Assembly: GCA_900542735.1 (NCBI GenBank) | Contig: UQOS01000032.1 | Span: 1-15,300 of the forward strand | Direction: 5' to 3' | Length of the DNA stretch: 15,300 nucleotides | DNA from: an uncultured Mycoplasmatota bacterium | GTDB lineage: Bacteria; Bacillota_I; Bacilli_A; RF39; UBA660 | Part shown: one piece after another, positions 1 through 5,206 of the stretch | Layout of the letters: each line of letters starts with the position of its first letter | How positions within the stretch are numbered: position 1 is the first letter of the stretch | The notes under the pieces: generated by a model | Seen by the model: the letters and a program-made list of their open reading frames with translations, nothing else | The model's database searches: none | Told to the model about the DNA's origin: nothing | Made by a program: the position numbers and the translations under genes

Positions 1-119
1 CTAAAAATATGCTTCAAGATACAGATGATTATGGGCTAATAGCTAAATATACTGGTTTATCTATAGAAGAAATAGAAAGTTTAGTAGAAAAGAAAAAGGT
101 ATATAGCCGTAAGAAATAA
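1..119 (+). CDS. C-terminus of probable Rpn-family nuclease / putative transposase (partial)
   Basis: Only the last 38 codons lie in the window; the first complete codon is at base 3 and the stop is TAA at 117-119. The readable tail has the pattern L-I-A-K-Y-T-G-L-S-I-E-E-I-E-S-L followed by a lysine-rich end. A helix-turn-helix-like 'TGLSIEEIE' tail is familiar from the C-termini of Rpn (PD-(D/E)XK, recombination-promoting nuclease/transposase) proteins, which are abundant in gut Firmicutes. The catalytic domain is outside the window, so the family call rests on this short motif only and other proteins with a similar C-terminal helix pair are possible. The gene converges on the small gene at 173-388 and shares its terminator. 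Confidence 0.45.
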   Translation, partial: KNMLQDTDDYGLIAKYTGLSIEEIESLVEKKKVYSRKK

Positions 120-139
120 ATTATAATTATTTTCATTAT

Positions 140-174
140 AAAAAGTTGTGTTTATATTTCGAACACAACTTTTT
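140..174. terminator. Bidirectional intrinsic terminator
   Basis: A 13-bp perfect stem (140-152 with 162-174) encloses a 9-base loop. An A-run on the left arm and a T-run on the right arm let it work in both directions. It separates two convergent genes, and the stop codon of the minus-strand gene (173-175) begins inside the right arm. Confidence 0.85.
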
Positions 175-388
175 ACATCATATTATAACTATTTGGGTGA
201 TAATTAGAAGTATAATTTTCTTTTAATGGAATGGGGGTATTTTCAATTCTTTCGATTTTATTTCTTAATCTTATTACTTCTTTTTCTAAATCACATACCC
301 TGTTTTCTAAGTTTCTAATATCTTGATTATAACCCATATTTGTATAATTCATGGGAGTTGGAAAAAAGGGTTGAATATTATTATTCAT
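173..388 (-). CDS. Small coiled-coil protein, possibly spore-associated
   Basis: A 71-residue protein of unknown function. The N-terminal 25 residues are rich in Asn, Pro, Tyr and Met. Residues about 26-50 form a heptad-like coiled coil (I-R-N-L-E-N-R-V-C-D-L-E-K-E-V-I-R-L). The C-terminal tail is again rich in Asn, Tyr and Pro. The start is ATG (386-388 on the minus strand), preceded by an AGGAG site at good spacing. Short Asn/Tyr/Pro-rich proteins with one coiled coil are common among spore-coat and spore-surface proteins of Firmicutes. That resemblance, plus a sigma-K-like promoter upstream (411-438), suggests but does not prove a coat role. It is divergent from trmB with a 56-base gap. 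Confidence 0.7.
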   Translation of the reverse strand: MNNNIQPFFPTPMNYTNMGYNQDIRNLENRVCDLEKEVIRLRNKIERIENTPIPLKENYTSNYHPNSYNMM

Positions 389-410
389 AGGCAGTCTCCT
401 TTATTTATTT

Positions 411-438
411 TATTATATGTTATATAATAGTAAAAGGT
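411..438 (-). promoter_or_regulatory. Candidate sigma-K-type promoter for the small coiled-coil gene
   Basis: On the minus strand the sequence reads AC (438-437), 17 bases, then CATATAATA (419-411). This fits the mother-cell sigma-K pattern AC-N16/17-CATANNNTA known from Bacillus. The same stretch contains TATAAT, so a sigma-A -10 is an alternative reading. The region is AT-rich, so chance matches are likely. Confidence 0.35.
423..428 (+). promoter_or_regulatory. Possible -10 element for trmB
   Basis: TATAAT stands 16 bases before the trmB start codon. No convincing -35 (TTTATT at 17-bp spacing) and no TGn extension are seen. The implied transcript leader would be only about 10 bases, barely covering the AGGTGA ribosome site. 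Weak call. Confidence 0.3.
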
Positions 439-444
439 GATTTT

Positions 445-1083
445 ATGAGATTAAGAAATGTAAAAAACAAACAAGAAATAATGGATTCTTCTAACTATTT
501 AATTACGAATCCATTTGACTATATTGGTAAATGGAATACTGTTTTTGGAAATTGTAATCCCATCCATCTTGAAATAGGTACTGGTAAAGGTAATTTTATT
601 ATTGGAAAAGCATTAAATAATCCTGATATTAACTTTATCGGAATAGAAAAATTTGATAGTGTTATCGCAAGATGCTTAGAAAAGATACCAGATGGATTAC
701 CTAATTTAAAAATTATTCGTATGAATGCTTTAGAAATTGATAAAGTTTTTAAGAAAGAAATTGCTACTATTTACTTAAATTTTTCAGACCCATGGCCTAA
801 AAAGCGTTGGTATAAGCGTAGACTTACTTCTTCTATCTTTTTAGATAAATATGATTCCTTATTTCAAAATGATGCCTGTATCATTCAAAAAACAGATAAT
901 ACAGAATTATTTGAATATTCTATATGTTCTTTAAGCATGCATGGTTATACTATTACTGATATTTCTTTTGATTTACATCATTCCGAAATTAAAGATAATA
1001 TTATGACAGAATATGAAGAAAAATTTTCAAAGAAAGGTAATCCTATTTACTATTTAGTTGCAGTAAAGAAAGAAAATATTTAA
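445..1083 (+). CDS. trmB: tRNA (guanine-N7-)-methyltransferase TrmB
   Basis: It transfers a methyl group from S-adenosylmethionine to N7 of G46 in the variable loop of tRNAs. The 212-residue length is normal for the bacterial single-subunit enzyme. Visible signatures are the SAM-binding loop E-I-G-T-G-K-G (about residues 43-49), the acidic strand end G-I-E-K (about 70), the family hallmark N112-F-S-D-P-W-P-K-K-R followed by K-R-R-L, and the C-terminal T188-E-Y-E-x-K-F motif with a following G-N-P. All key residues are intact. The start is ATG with AGGTGA five bases upstream. Neighbours are a divergent small gene and a downstream lipoprotein gene with its own promoter, so trmB is probably monocistronic or read through weakly. 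Confidence 0.97.
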   Translation: MRLRNVKNKQEIMDSSNYLITNPFDYIGKWNTVFGNCNPIHLEIGTGKGNFIIGKALNNPDINFIGIEKFDSVIARCLEKIPDGLPNLKIIRMNALEIDKVFKKEIATIYLNFSDPWPKKRWYKRRLTSSIFLDKYDSLFQNDACIIQKTDNTELFEYSICSLSMHGYTITDISFDLHHSEIKDNIMTEYEEKFSKKGNPIYYLVAVKKENI

Positions 1084-1110
1084 AAAATAAGTTTTCTTTC
1101 GGTAATTATT

Positions 1111-1119
1111 TGGTATAAT
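1111..1119 (+). promoter_or_regulatory. Extended -10 promoter of the lipoprotein-ytxGH operon
   Basis: TGGTATAAT is a perfect TGn-TATAAT extended -10. No good -35 is seen at 17-bp spacing (GTTTTC). It lies 20 bases before the lipoprotein start, between trmB and the next gene. Confidence 0.65.
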
Positions 1120-1139
1120 GTTATTAGAGTAGGTGAATT

Positions 1140-1799
1140 ATGAAGAAACTGTTGTGTTTAAGTTGCATGATTTTACTCTTAAGTGGGTGTTCTATAGTTT
1201 ATGTAGATAAGCAACCTATTGATGAAATTGTAGATTCTGTGATTACAGAAAAAACAAATTTAAAATCTGTTTCCTTAGAAGGTTATTCTTACTATTTACC
1301 TCAAGGGGTACATTTAAGTAGGAATGATAGAGAAAATTCAATTTTATATTATAATCATAAGAAGATGTATTTATATGTTGATCTTATTTCTTACTACCAT
1401 AAAGTAAGTAGGGATTATACTAAAAATACTAGTGCTTATTACTCTTTACCTATTGATAAAAATGGTAAACATGGTTATATAGAAATTACTCAGATTTCTA
1501 CAAATTATTTTATTGAGTTTATGTATCATTATAGTAAAATGGAAGCTTATGTTAGTAAAGAAGACATAAATAAAACCATTACGCAAATGGCTTATATTTT
1601 AAATAGTGTTAAGTTTAATGACTCTGTTATTGAATCTTTAATTGGGGAAAACTTATTAAATTATTCAGAAGAACAATTTAATATCTTTAAACCAAATGGT
1701 AAACAGAGTGATTATCTAGATTATATAGAGCAGTATGATGATGGACGAAGTAATAGTAAAGATGAAGATACCTTAAAATTAGAAGGAAGTATAGAATAA
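1140..1799 (+). CDS. Uncharacterised lipoprotein, first gene of the ytxGH-type operon
   Basis: A 219-residue protein with a type II signal peptide: M-K-K, a hydrophobic stretch, then the lipobox L14-S-G-C17, so it should be anchored on the outer face of the membrane through Cys17. The mature part is hydrophilic, Tyr-rich and of predicted mixed alpha/beta type (for example the Y-S-Y-Y-L-P-Q-G-V pattern near residue 50). It ends in an acidic tail (D-D-G-R, E-D). I do not recognise a family. The start is ATG with AGGTGA six bases upstream. The next gene begins 12 bases after the stop, and no terminator intervenes, so it heads an operon with the low-complexity protein, YtxG-like and YtxH-like proteins. 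That context suggests an envelope role. Confidence 0.85.
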   Translation: MKKLLCLSCMILLLSGCSIVYVDKQPIDEIVDSVITEKTNLKSVSLEGYSYYLPQGVHLSRNDRENSILYYNHKKMYLYVDLISYYHKVSRDYTKNTSAYYSLPIDKNGKHGYIEITQISTNYFIEFMYHYSKMEAYVSKEDINKTITQMAYILNSVKFNDSVIESLIGENLLNYSEEQFNIFKPNGKQSDYLDYIEQYDDGRSNSKDEDTLKLEGSIE

Positions 1800-1811
1800 G
1801 GAAGGGTGTAT

Positions 1812-2711
1812 ATGAAACTTTTAGAGAAATTAAAAAATACTTTTTTTGAAGAAGAATATATAGAAGTAGAAGAAAAGGAAGAAAAAAAGCCAGAGGTTGC
1901 TAGAAAAATAGAGCCTAAAGAAATAAGAAAAGAAGAGATAAAACCTATAACTGTTCCTCCTAAAAAAATAGAACCAGTTGTAGAAGAAAAGAAAGTAGAA
2001 AACTATTCAGATGGAGAACTTTCTAGAAAAGATAGTAAATTACCTTATTTTGAAGATGAAGATTTTGCTCCTATCAGTGCTCCAAAAGAGCCTACTAATA
2101 GAGTAGAACCTAAGAAATTATATGGTGAAAGTGCGGACAAGCTTTATCATTCTATTAATTATTCTAGTACGAGTGTCAATAAACCATATAGTGCTCCTTC
2201 TAAGGAATCTTTTAAACCTACGCCTATTATTTCACCAATATATGGAATTTTAGATAAGAATTATCGTAAAGAAGAAGTAATTGATAAAAAAGATAAAATG
2301 CCTGGAGTTAGTAGTTATGTTTCTAGAAAGAATGCTGATTTAGATTCTGTTAGAAAAAAGGCATATGGTGGTTTAGATCCATTTGAAGAAATGAGTAAAC
2401 AGTCAGAAGAAGTAGTAGATACTGAAGTAGAAGAAGTAAAAGATGATGATAATTTACTTTATGATATGACGAAAGATAATTCTAAACCAATGGTAGACCA
2501 AGTAACACTTGCTGATGCTGAAGAGTATTTTCAAGATTTGGGATTAGAATATAATATTGACTATAAAGATACAAGTTATGAAAAGGCTACTGGTAGAAGA
2601 GTAAAAAATACTACAGAAGGCGTTAAAAAAGAAGAAGATAGTGATGATGCTAATTTAGAAGATAACTTATTTGATTTAATTGATTCTATGTATAAGGATG
2701 GTGAAGAATAG
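1812..2711 (+). CDS. Low-complexity Glu/Lys-rich protein; possible SftA N-terminal-region homologue lacking the motor
   Basis: A 299-residue protein from ATG 1812. An in-frame GTG six bases earlier overlaps the AAGGAAGGG ribosome site, so ATG is preferred. It opens with a short amphipathic segment (M-K-L-L-E-K-L-K-N-T-F-F), then a Glu/Lys/Pro-rich disordered stretch to about residue 60. A conserved-looking island sits at 134-150 (F-K-P-T-P-I-I-S-P-I-Y-G), followed by an acidic tail. From memory, the F-x-P-T-x-x-x-S-P-I-Y-G pattern resembles a motif in the low-complexity N-terminus of SftA/YtpT, the cytosolic FtsK-like DNA translocase. In B. subtilis, sftA lies just upstream of murC-ytxG-ytxH, which matches this position. 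No Walker motifs or FtsK domain are present. The function is unknown and the SftA link is inference. Confidence 0.8.
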   Translation: MKLLEKLKNTFFEEEYIEVEEKEEKKPEVARKIEPKEIRKEEIKPITVPPKKIEPVVEEKKVENYSDGELSRKDSKLPYFEDEDFAPISAPKEPTNRVEPKKLYGESADKLYHSINYSSTSVNKPYSAPSKESFKPTPIISPIYGILDKNYRKEEVIDKKDKMPGVSSYVSRKNADLDSVRKKAYGGLDPFEEMSKQSEEVVDTEVEEVKDDDNLLYDMTKDNSKPMVDQVTLADAEEYFQDLGLEYNIDYKDTSYEKATGRRVKNTTEGVKKEEDSDDANLEDNLFDLIDSMYKDGEE

Positions 2712-3007
2712 TGGATACTATGTTAGAAGTGTTTCCTTTAATTCTATATTCTTTAGGAATTATTTTATTAGTTATTTTAATCATTCTGGGAATTAAATTA
2801 ATAAAAACTGTTAATCAAGCGAATGCAATTTTAGAAGATGCGTATAATAAAAGTAGGTCTTTGAATGGACTTTTTCATGCAATAGATGCAGTTACTGATA
2901 CTTTATCTTCTATTAGTGATAGTATTGTGGCTAATCTTACTGCTATTATTGGAAAAGTGTTTCATAGAAGAAAAAATAAAGCAAAGGAGAATGGTGAAAA
3001 TGAGTAA
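2711..3007 (+). CDS. YtxG-like / DUF948-type membrane protein
   Basis: A 98-residue protein with one N-terminal membrane helix (about residues 7-29: V-F-P-L-I-L-Y-S-L-G-I-I-L-L-V-I-L-I-I-L). An amphipathic region with A-x-x-V-x-x-L-x-S-I-x-D-S follows, then a basic end (H-R-R-K-N-K). This is the layout of DUF948/YtxG proteins, which pair with YtxH in Bacillus, where the operon belongs to the general stress response. The start is GTG at 2711, which shares one base with the preceding TAG (TAGTG) and has GGATGGTG upstream. An ATG three codons further (2720) is too far from that site. The one-base overlap implies translational coupling. It overlaps the next gene by eight bases. Confidence 0.82.
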   Translation: MDTMLEVFPLILYSLGIILLVILIILGIKLIKTVNQANAILEDAYNKSRSLNGLFHAIDAVTDTLSSISDSIVANLTAIIGKVFHRRKNKAKENGENE

Positions 3008-3443
3008 GAAAGAATTAGAAACAAAAAAGAAAAGTGGAGTTGGAAAATTTATACTTGGAGCTTTAGTTGGTGCTGGACTTGGAGTTTTATTTGCTCCTAA
3101 AGCTGGTAGTGAAACAAGAAAAGATTTAAAGAATAAGATGACGGAATTACTAAACAAAGCAAAAGAAATTGATATGGATGATGTAAAAGAAACTATTTCT
3201 GTTAAAATTGATGAAATCAAAGCGGAAATTAGTGATTTAGATCGTGAGAAAGTATTAAAAATTGCGAAAGAAAAAGCAAATGATATCAAAGATAAATGTG
3301 GTGAATTAGTAGAATATGCGAAAGATAAGGGGACTCCTGTTTTAGAAAAAGCTGCTAATGAAGTACGTGAAAAAGCTATTGATGCTGTAAAAGAGGTATT
3401 AGAAAAATTAGAAGCAGCAGATAAAAAGGCTAAAAATAAATAA
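3000..3443 (+). CDS. YtxH-like (gas-vesicle-protein-like) membrane-associated protein
   Basis: A 147-residue protein. After a basic start it has the YtxH signature, a glycine-rich helix G-K-F-I-L-G-A-L-V-G-A-G-L-G-V-L-F-A-P-K-A-G (about residues 15-36), directly followed by S-E-T-R-K-D-L. The rest is long, charged, Lys/Glu/Ala-rich helix, probably coiled coil, with several A-x-E-K-A-x-x-x-x-K repeats. The start is ATG 3000 with AAGGAG ten bases upstream; the reading frame is open further 5', but upstream ATGs lack a ribosome site and would run through the YtxG-like gene. It overlaps the YtxG-like gene by eight bases, and its TAA overlaps the next ATG. YtxH proteins are stress-related and of unclear molecular function. 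Confidence 0.9.
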   Translation: MSKKELETKKKSGVGKFILGALVGAGLGVLFAPKAGSETRKDLKNKMTELLNKAKEIDMDDVKETISVKIDEIKAEISDLDREKVLKIAKEKANDIKDKCGELVEYAKDKGTPVLEKAANEVREKAIDAVKEVLEKLEAADKKAKNK

Positions 3444-3664
3444 TGATTCGTATTTTTAGTGATATGGATCGCTATATTCAAGATTATAAAATTCAAAGGC
3501 AAATGGCTGAAAATAAAAAAAGTATTCAACCATTACCAGATATAGCTAAAACTAAGGATTTTACTAGTCATAATGATAGTAGTCTTCATCAAAATTTAAA
3601 TACTAGTGATAATCTTTTTTCTGATATTTTGTCAGAAGAAATTGAAAAAGTAAAAGGTAAGTAG
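3443..3664 (+). CDS. Small conserved-context hypothetical protein, last gene of the ytxGH-type operon
   Basis: A 73-residue hydrophilic protein (start M-I-R-I-F-S-D-M-D-R-Y-I) with a basic N-terminal helix (Q-D-Y-K-I-Q-R-Q-M-A-E-N-K-K), a Ser/Asn/His-rich middle and an acidic C-terminal helix (S-D-I-L-S-E-E-I-E-K-V). No signal peptide, membrane helix or known family is recognised. The ATG shares its A with the YtxH stop (TAATG), so it is probably translated by re-initiation. Its stop codon TAG lies in the loop of the operon terminator. In B. subtilis the gene after ytxH is ytxJ, a thioredoxin-like protein; this one shows no C-x-x-C or similar motif and is not that protein. Confidence 0.75.
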   Translation: MIRIFSDMDRYIQDYKIQRQMAENKKSIQPLPDIAKTKDFTSHNDSSLHQNLNTSDNLFSDILSEEIEKVKGK

Positions 3665-3682
3665 TTATCTTTTCTTTTTTTT
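3652..3682 (+). terminator. Intrinsic terminator of the ytxGH-type operon
   Basis: A 9-bp stem (3652-3660 with 3665-3673, one G-T wobble) carries a GTAG tetraloop that is part of the last gene's stop codon, and is followed by C and eight T. It therefore overlaps the 3' end of the coding sequence. Confidence 0.75.
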
Positions 3683-3703
3683 CTTTCTTTTTTTAAAATT
3701 TAT

Positions 3704-3732
3704 TTGGCATAATTTTTATTTTGTGTTAATAT
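3704..3732 (+). promoter_or_regulatory. Sigma-A promoter of the tyrS T-box transcript
   Basis: TTGGCA (3704-3709), 17 bases, then TAATAT (3727-3732), with a TGT immediately before the -10 giving an extended -10. Expected transcription start is about 3739, just ahead of T-box stem I at 3742, which supports the assignment. Confidence 0.75.
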
Positions 3733-3741
3733 ATTAATGTA

Positions 3742-3949
3742 ATTTAATGATGAGTGATATTAGTAGTTATTTATTTTATTTTTTAGAGAATTCATGGTTG
3801 GTGAAAATGAATAATAAATGAATAATGAATTACAGATCAGGAATTAAATCGGAGTAGTCCGTTATACTATTAAGATAGAAAAATGTTTCTATGAATTAAG
3901 GTGGTACCACGAGTAATTTCGTCCTTATTTTATAGGGACTTTTATTTTT
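3742..3949 (+). promoter_or_regulatory. Tyrosine T-box riboswitch with terminator/antiterminator
   Basis: This leader senses uncharged tRNA-Tyr and controls read-through into tyrS. Stem I is closed by ATTTAAT (3742-3748) with ATTAAAT (3843-3849), followed inside by a kink-turn-like ATGA...AGGA pair. The specifier is TAC (Tyr codon) at 3831-3833, followed by the usual purine. A small hairpin C-G-G-A/T-C-C-G lies at 3850-3861 and stem III at 3875-3881/3886-3892. The T-box core AAGGTGGTACCACGAG is at 3898-3913. It is flanked by AATTA/TAATT, which closes the antiterminator, and its TGGT (3902-3905) would pair with the ACCA end of tRNA-Tyr. The competing terminator is GTCCTT (3921-3926) with AGGGAC (3934-3939), then a T-run to 3949. 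Confidence 0.95.
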
Positions 3950-3959
3950 GGAGGTTATT

Positions 3960-5192
3960 ATGAATTTATATGAAGAACTTGTATGGAGAGGTTTAATTAA
4001 AGATGTTGCTGGAGAGGATTTAAAAGATAAGTTAAATAATGAAAAGGTTACTTTTTATTGGGGAACAGATCCTACTGCTGACAGCTTACATTTAGGTCAT
4101 TATTCTTCTTTGATTACTGCTAAAAGATTAGCTTTAGCAGGACATCATCCTATTTTATTAGTAGGAGGTGCAACAGGATTAATTGGTGATCCTCGTCCTA
4201 CTTCTGAAAGAGAAATTATCGCAAAAGATACTTTAAATAAAAACTTAGATGGTATTAGTAAACAAGTAGATAAAATTTTTAATGGAATGGCTACTGTTGT
4301 CAATAATTATGATTGGATGAAAGATTATAATTATTTAGAATTTTTAAGAGATATCGGTAAATATATAAATGTTAATTATATGCTTGATAAAGATATTATT
4401 CGTAGAAGATTAGAAACAGGTATTACTTATGCTGAATTTTCATATACTTTGATGCAAGGGTATGATTTCTTACATTTATATGAGAAATATAACTGTATTA
4501 TGCAAGTAGAAGGTTCTGATCAATGGGGTAATATTACTACAGGTATCGATTTAATTAAAAAGAAATTAGGTAAAGATGCTTATGGTTTTACTATGCCTCT
4601 TATCTTAGACAAGTTTGGTCGTAAGTTTGGTAAGAGTGAAGGAAATGCTTTATGGCTTGATAAGAATAAAACTTCTTCTTATGAGTTATACCAATACTTG
4701 ATTAATACTGATGATGAAATGATTATTCATTATTTAAAAGTGTTTACTTTCTTGACAAAAGAGGAAATTGAGGAAATTGAAAAAGAACATTTAGCTAGTC
4801 CTGAAAAAAGAATTGCACAACAAACTTTAGCTAAATGTATTATTACAGATTTACATGGTGAAGAAGAATATGAAAAGGCACTCCGTTTAAGTCAGGTCCT
4901 ATTTAGTGGTGATGTATCTCAATTAACTGGTGAAGAAATTTGTCAAGTTTTTCATGGAGTACCTACTTTTAATATTGAAGAAAATGAAAATATACTTGAT
5001 TTTTTAGTAAATCATGGTATAGTAGCAAGTAAACGTGAAGGAAGAGAATTTATTACAGGTGGTAGTATTAGTCTAAATGGTAACCGTATTACTAATTTAG
5101 ATATGGTAATTTCTAAAGAAAATGCTATTACTAATAAATATGTAATCATTAGACGTGGAAAGAAGAAATATTATTTAGGTATTTATTCTTAG
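3960..5192 (+). CDS. tyrS: Tyrosine--tRNA ligase (TyrRS)
   Basis: It charges tRNA-Tyr with tyrosine using ATP, in the cytoplasm. From ATG 3960 the protein has 410 residues, the usual TyrRS size. GGAGG lies five bases before the ATG; an upstream in-frame TTG would fall in the terminator T-run and is rejected. Class I signatures are present: the HIGH-type motif H44-L-G-H47 inside D-P-T-A-D-S-L-H-L-G-H-Y, and the KMSKS-type loop K222-F-G-K-S. The tRNA-contact stretch Q-G-x-D-F near the middle reads Q-G-Y-D-F. A C-terminal S4 RNA-binding domain (about 345-405) contains R-E-G-R-E-F and G-G-x-I-x-L-N-G. Expression is governed by the upstream tyrosine T-box, and the transcript should continue into the propeller-protein gene 14 bases downstream. 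Confidence 0.98.
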   Translation: MNLYEELVWRGLIKDVAGEDLKDKLNNEKVTFYWGTDPTADSLHLGHYSSLITAKRLALAGHHPILLVGGATGLIGDPRPTSEREIIAKDTLNKNLDGISKQVDKIFNGMATVVNNYDWMKDYNYLEFLRDIGKYINVNYMLDKDIIRRRLETGITYAEFSYTLMQGYDFLHLYEKYNCIMQVEGSDQWGNITTGIDLIKKKLGKDAYGFTMPLILDKFGRKFGKSEGNALWLDKNKTSSYELYQYLINTDDEMIIHYLKVFTFLTKEEIEEIEKEHLASPEKRIAQQTLAKCIITDLHGEEEYEKALRLSQVLFSGDVSQLTGEEICQVFHGVPTFNIEENENILDFLVNHGIVASKREGREFITGGSISLNGNRITNLDMVISKENAITNKYVIIRRGKKKYYLGIYS

Positions 5193-5206
5193 AAGGGGGT
5201 TATTGT

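Noticed and set aside
1069..1099. 8-bp inverted repeat AAAGAAAA/TTTTCTTT after trmB as a terminator
   Set aside because: Purely A-T-rich stem except for one pair, 15-base loop, followed by CGG rather than a T-run; too weak to call.
2886..2999. Upstream extension of the YtxH gene giving an extra 38-residue hydrophobic N-terminus
   Set aside because: The extension is the out-of-frame reading of the YtxG-like gene and has no ribosome site; ATG 3000 has AAGGAG and the usual family start.
2903..3529. Long open frame on the minus strand opposite the YtxG/YtxH genes
   Set aside because: Shadow of the Lys/Glu-rich YtxH gene; Phe/Ser-rich product, no ribosome site, overlaps three well-supported plus-strand genes.
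3948..3959. TTG start adding four residues to tyrS
   Set aside because: It lies in the T-box terminator T-run and overlaps the GGAGG site that serves ATG 3960.
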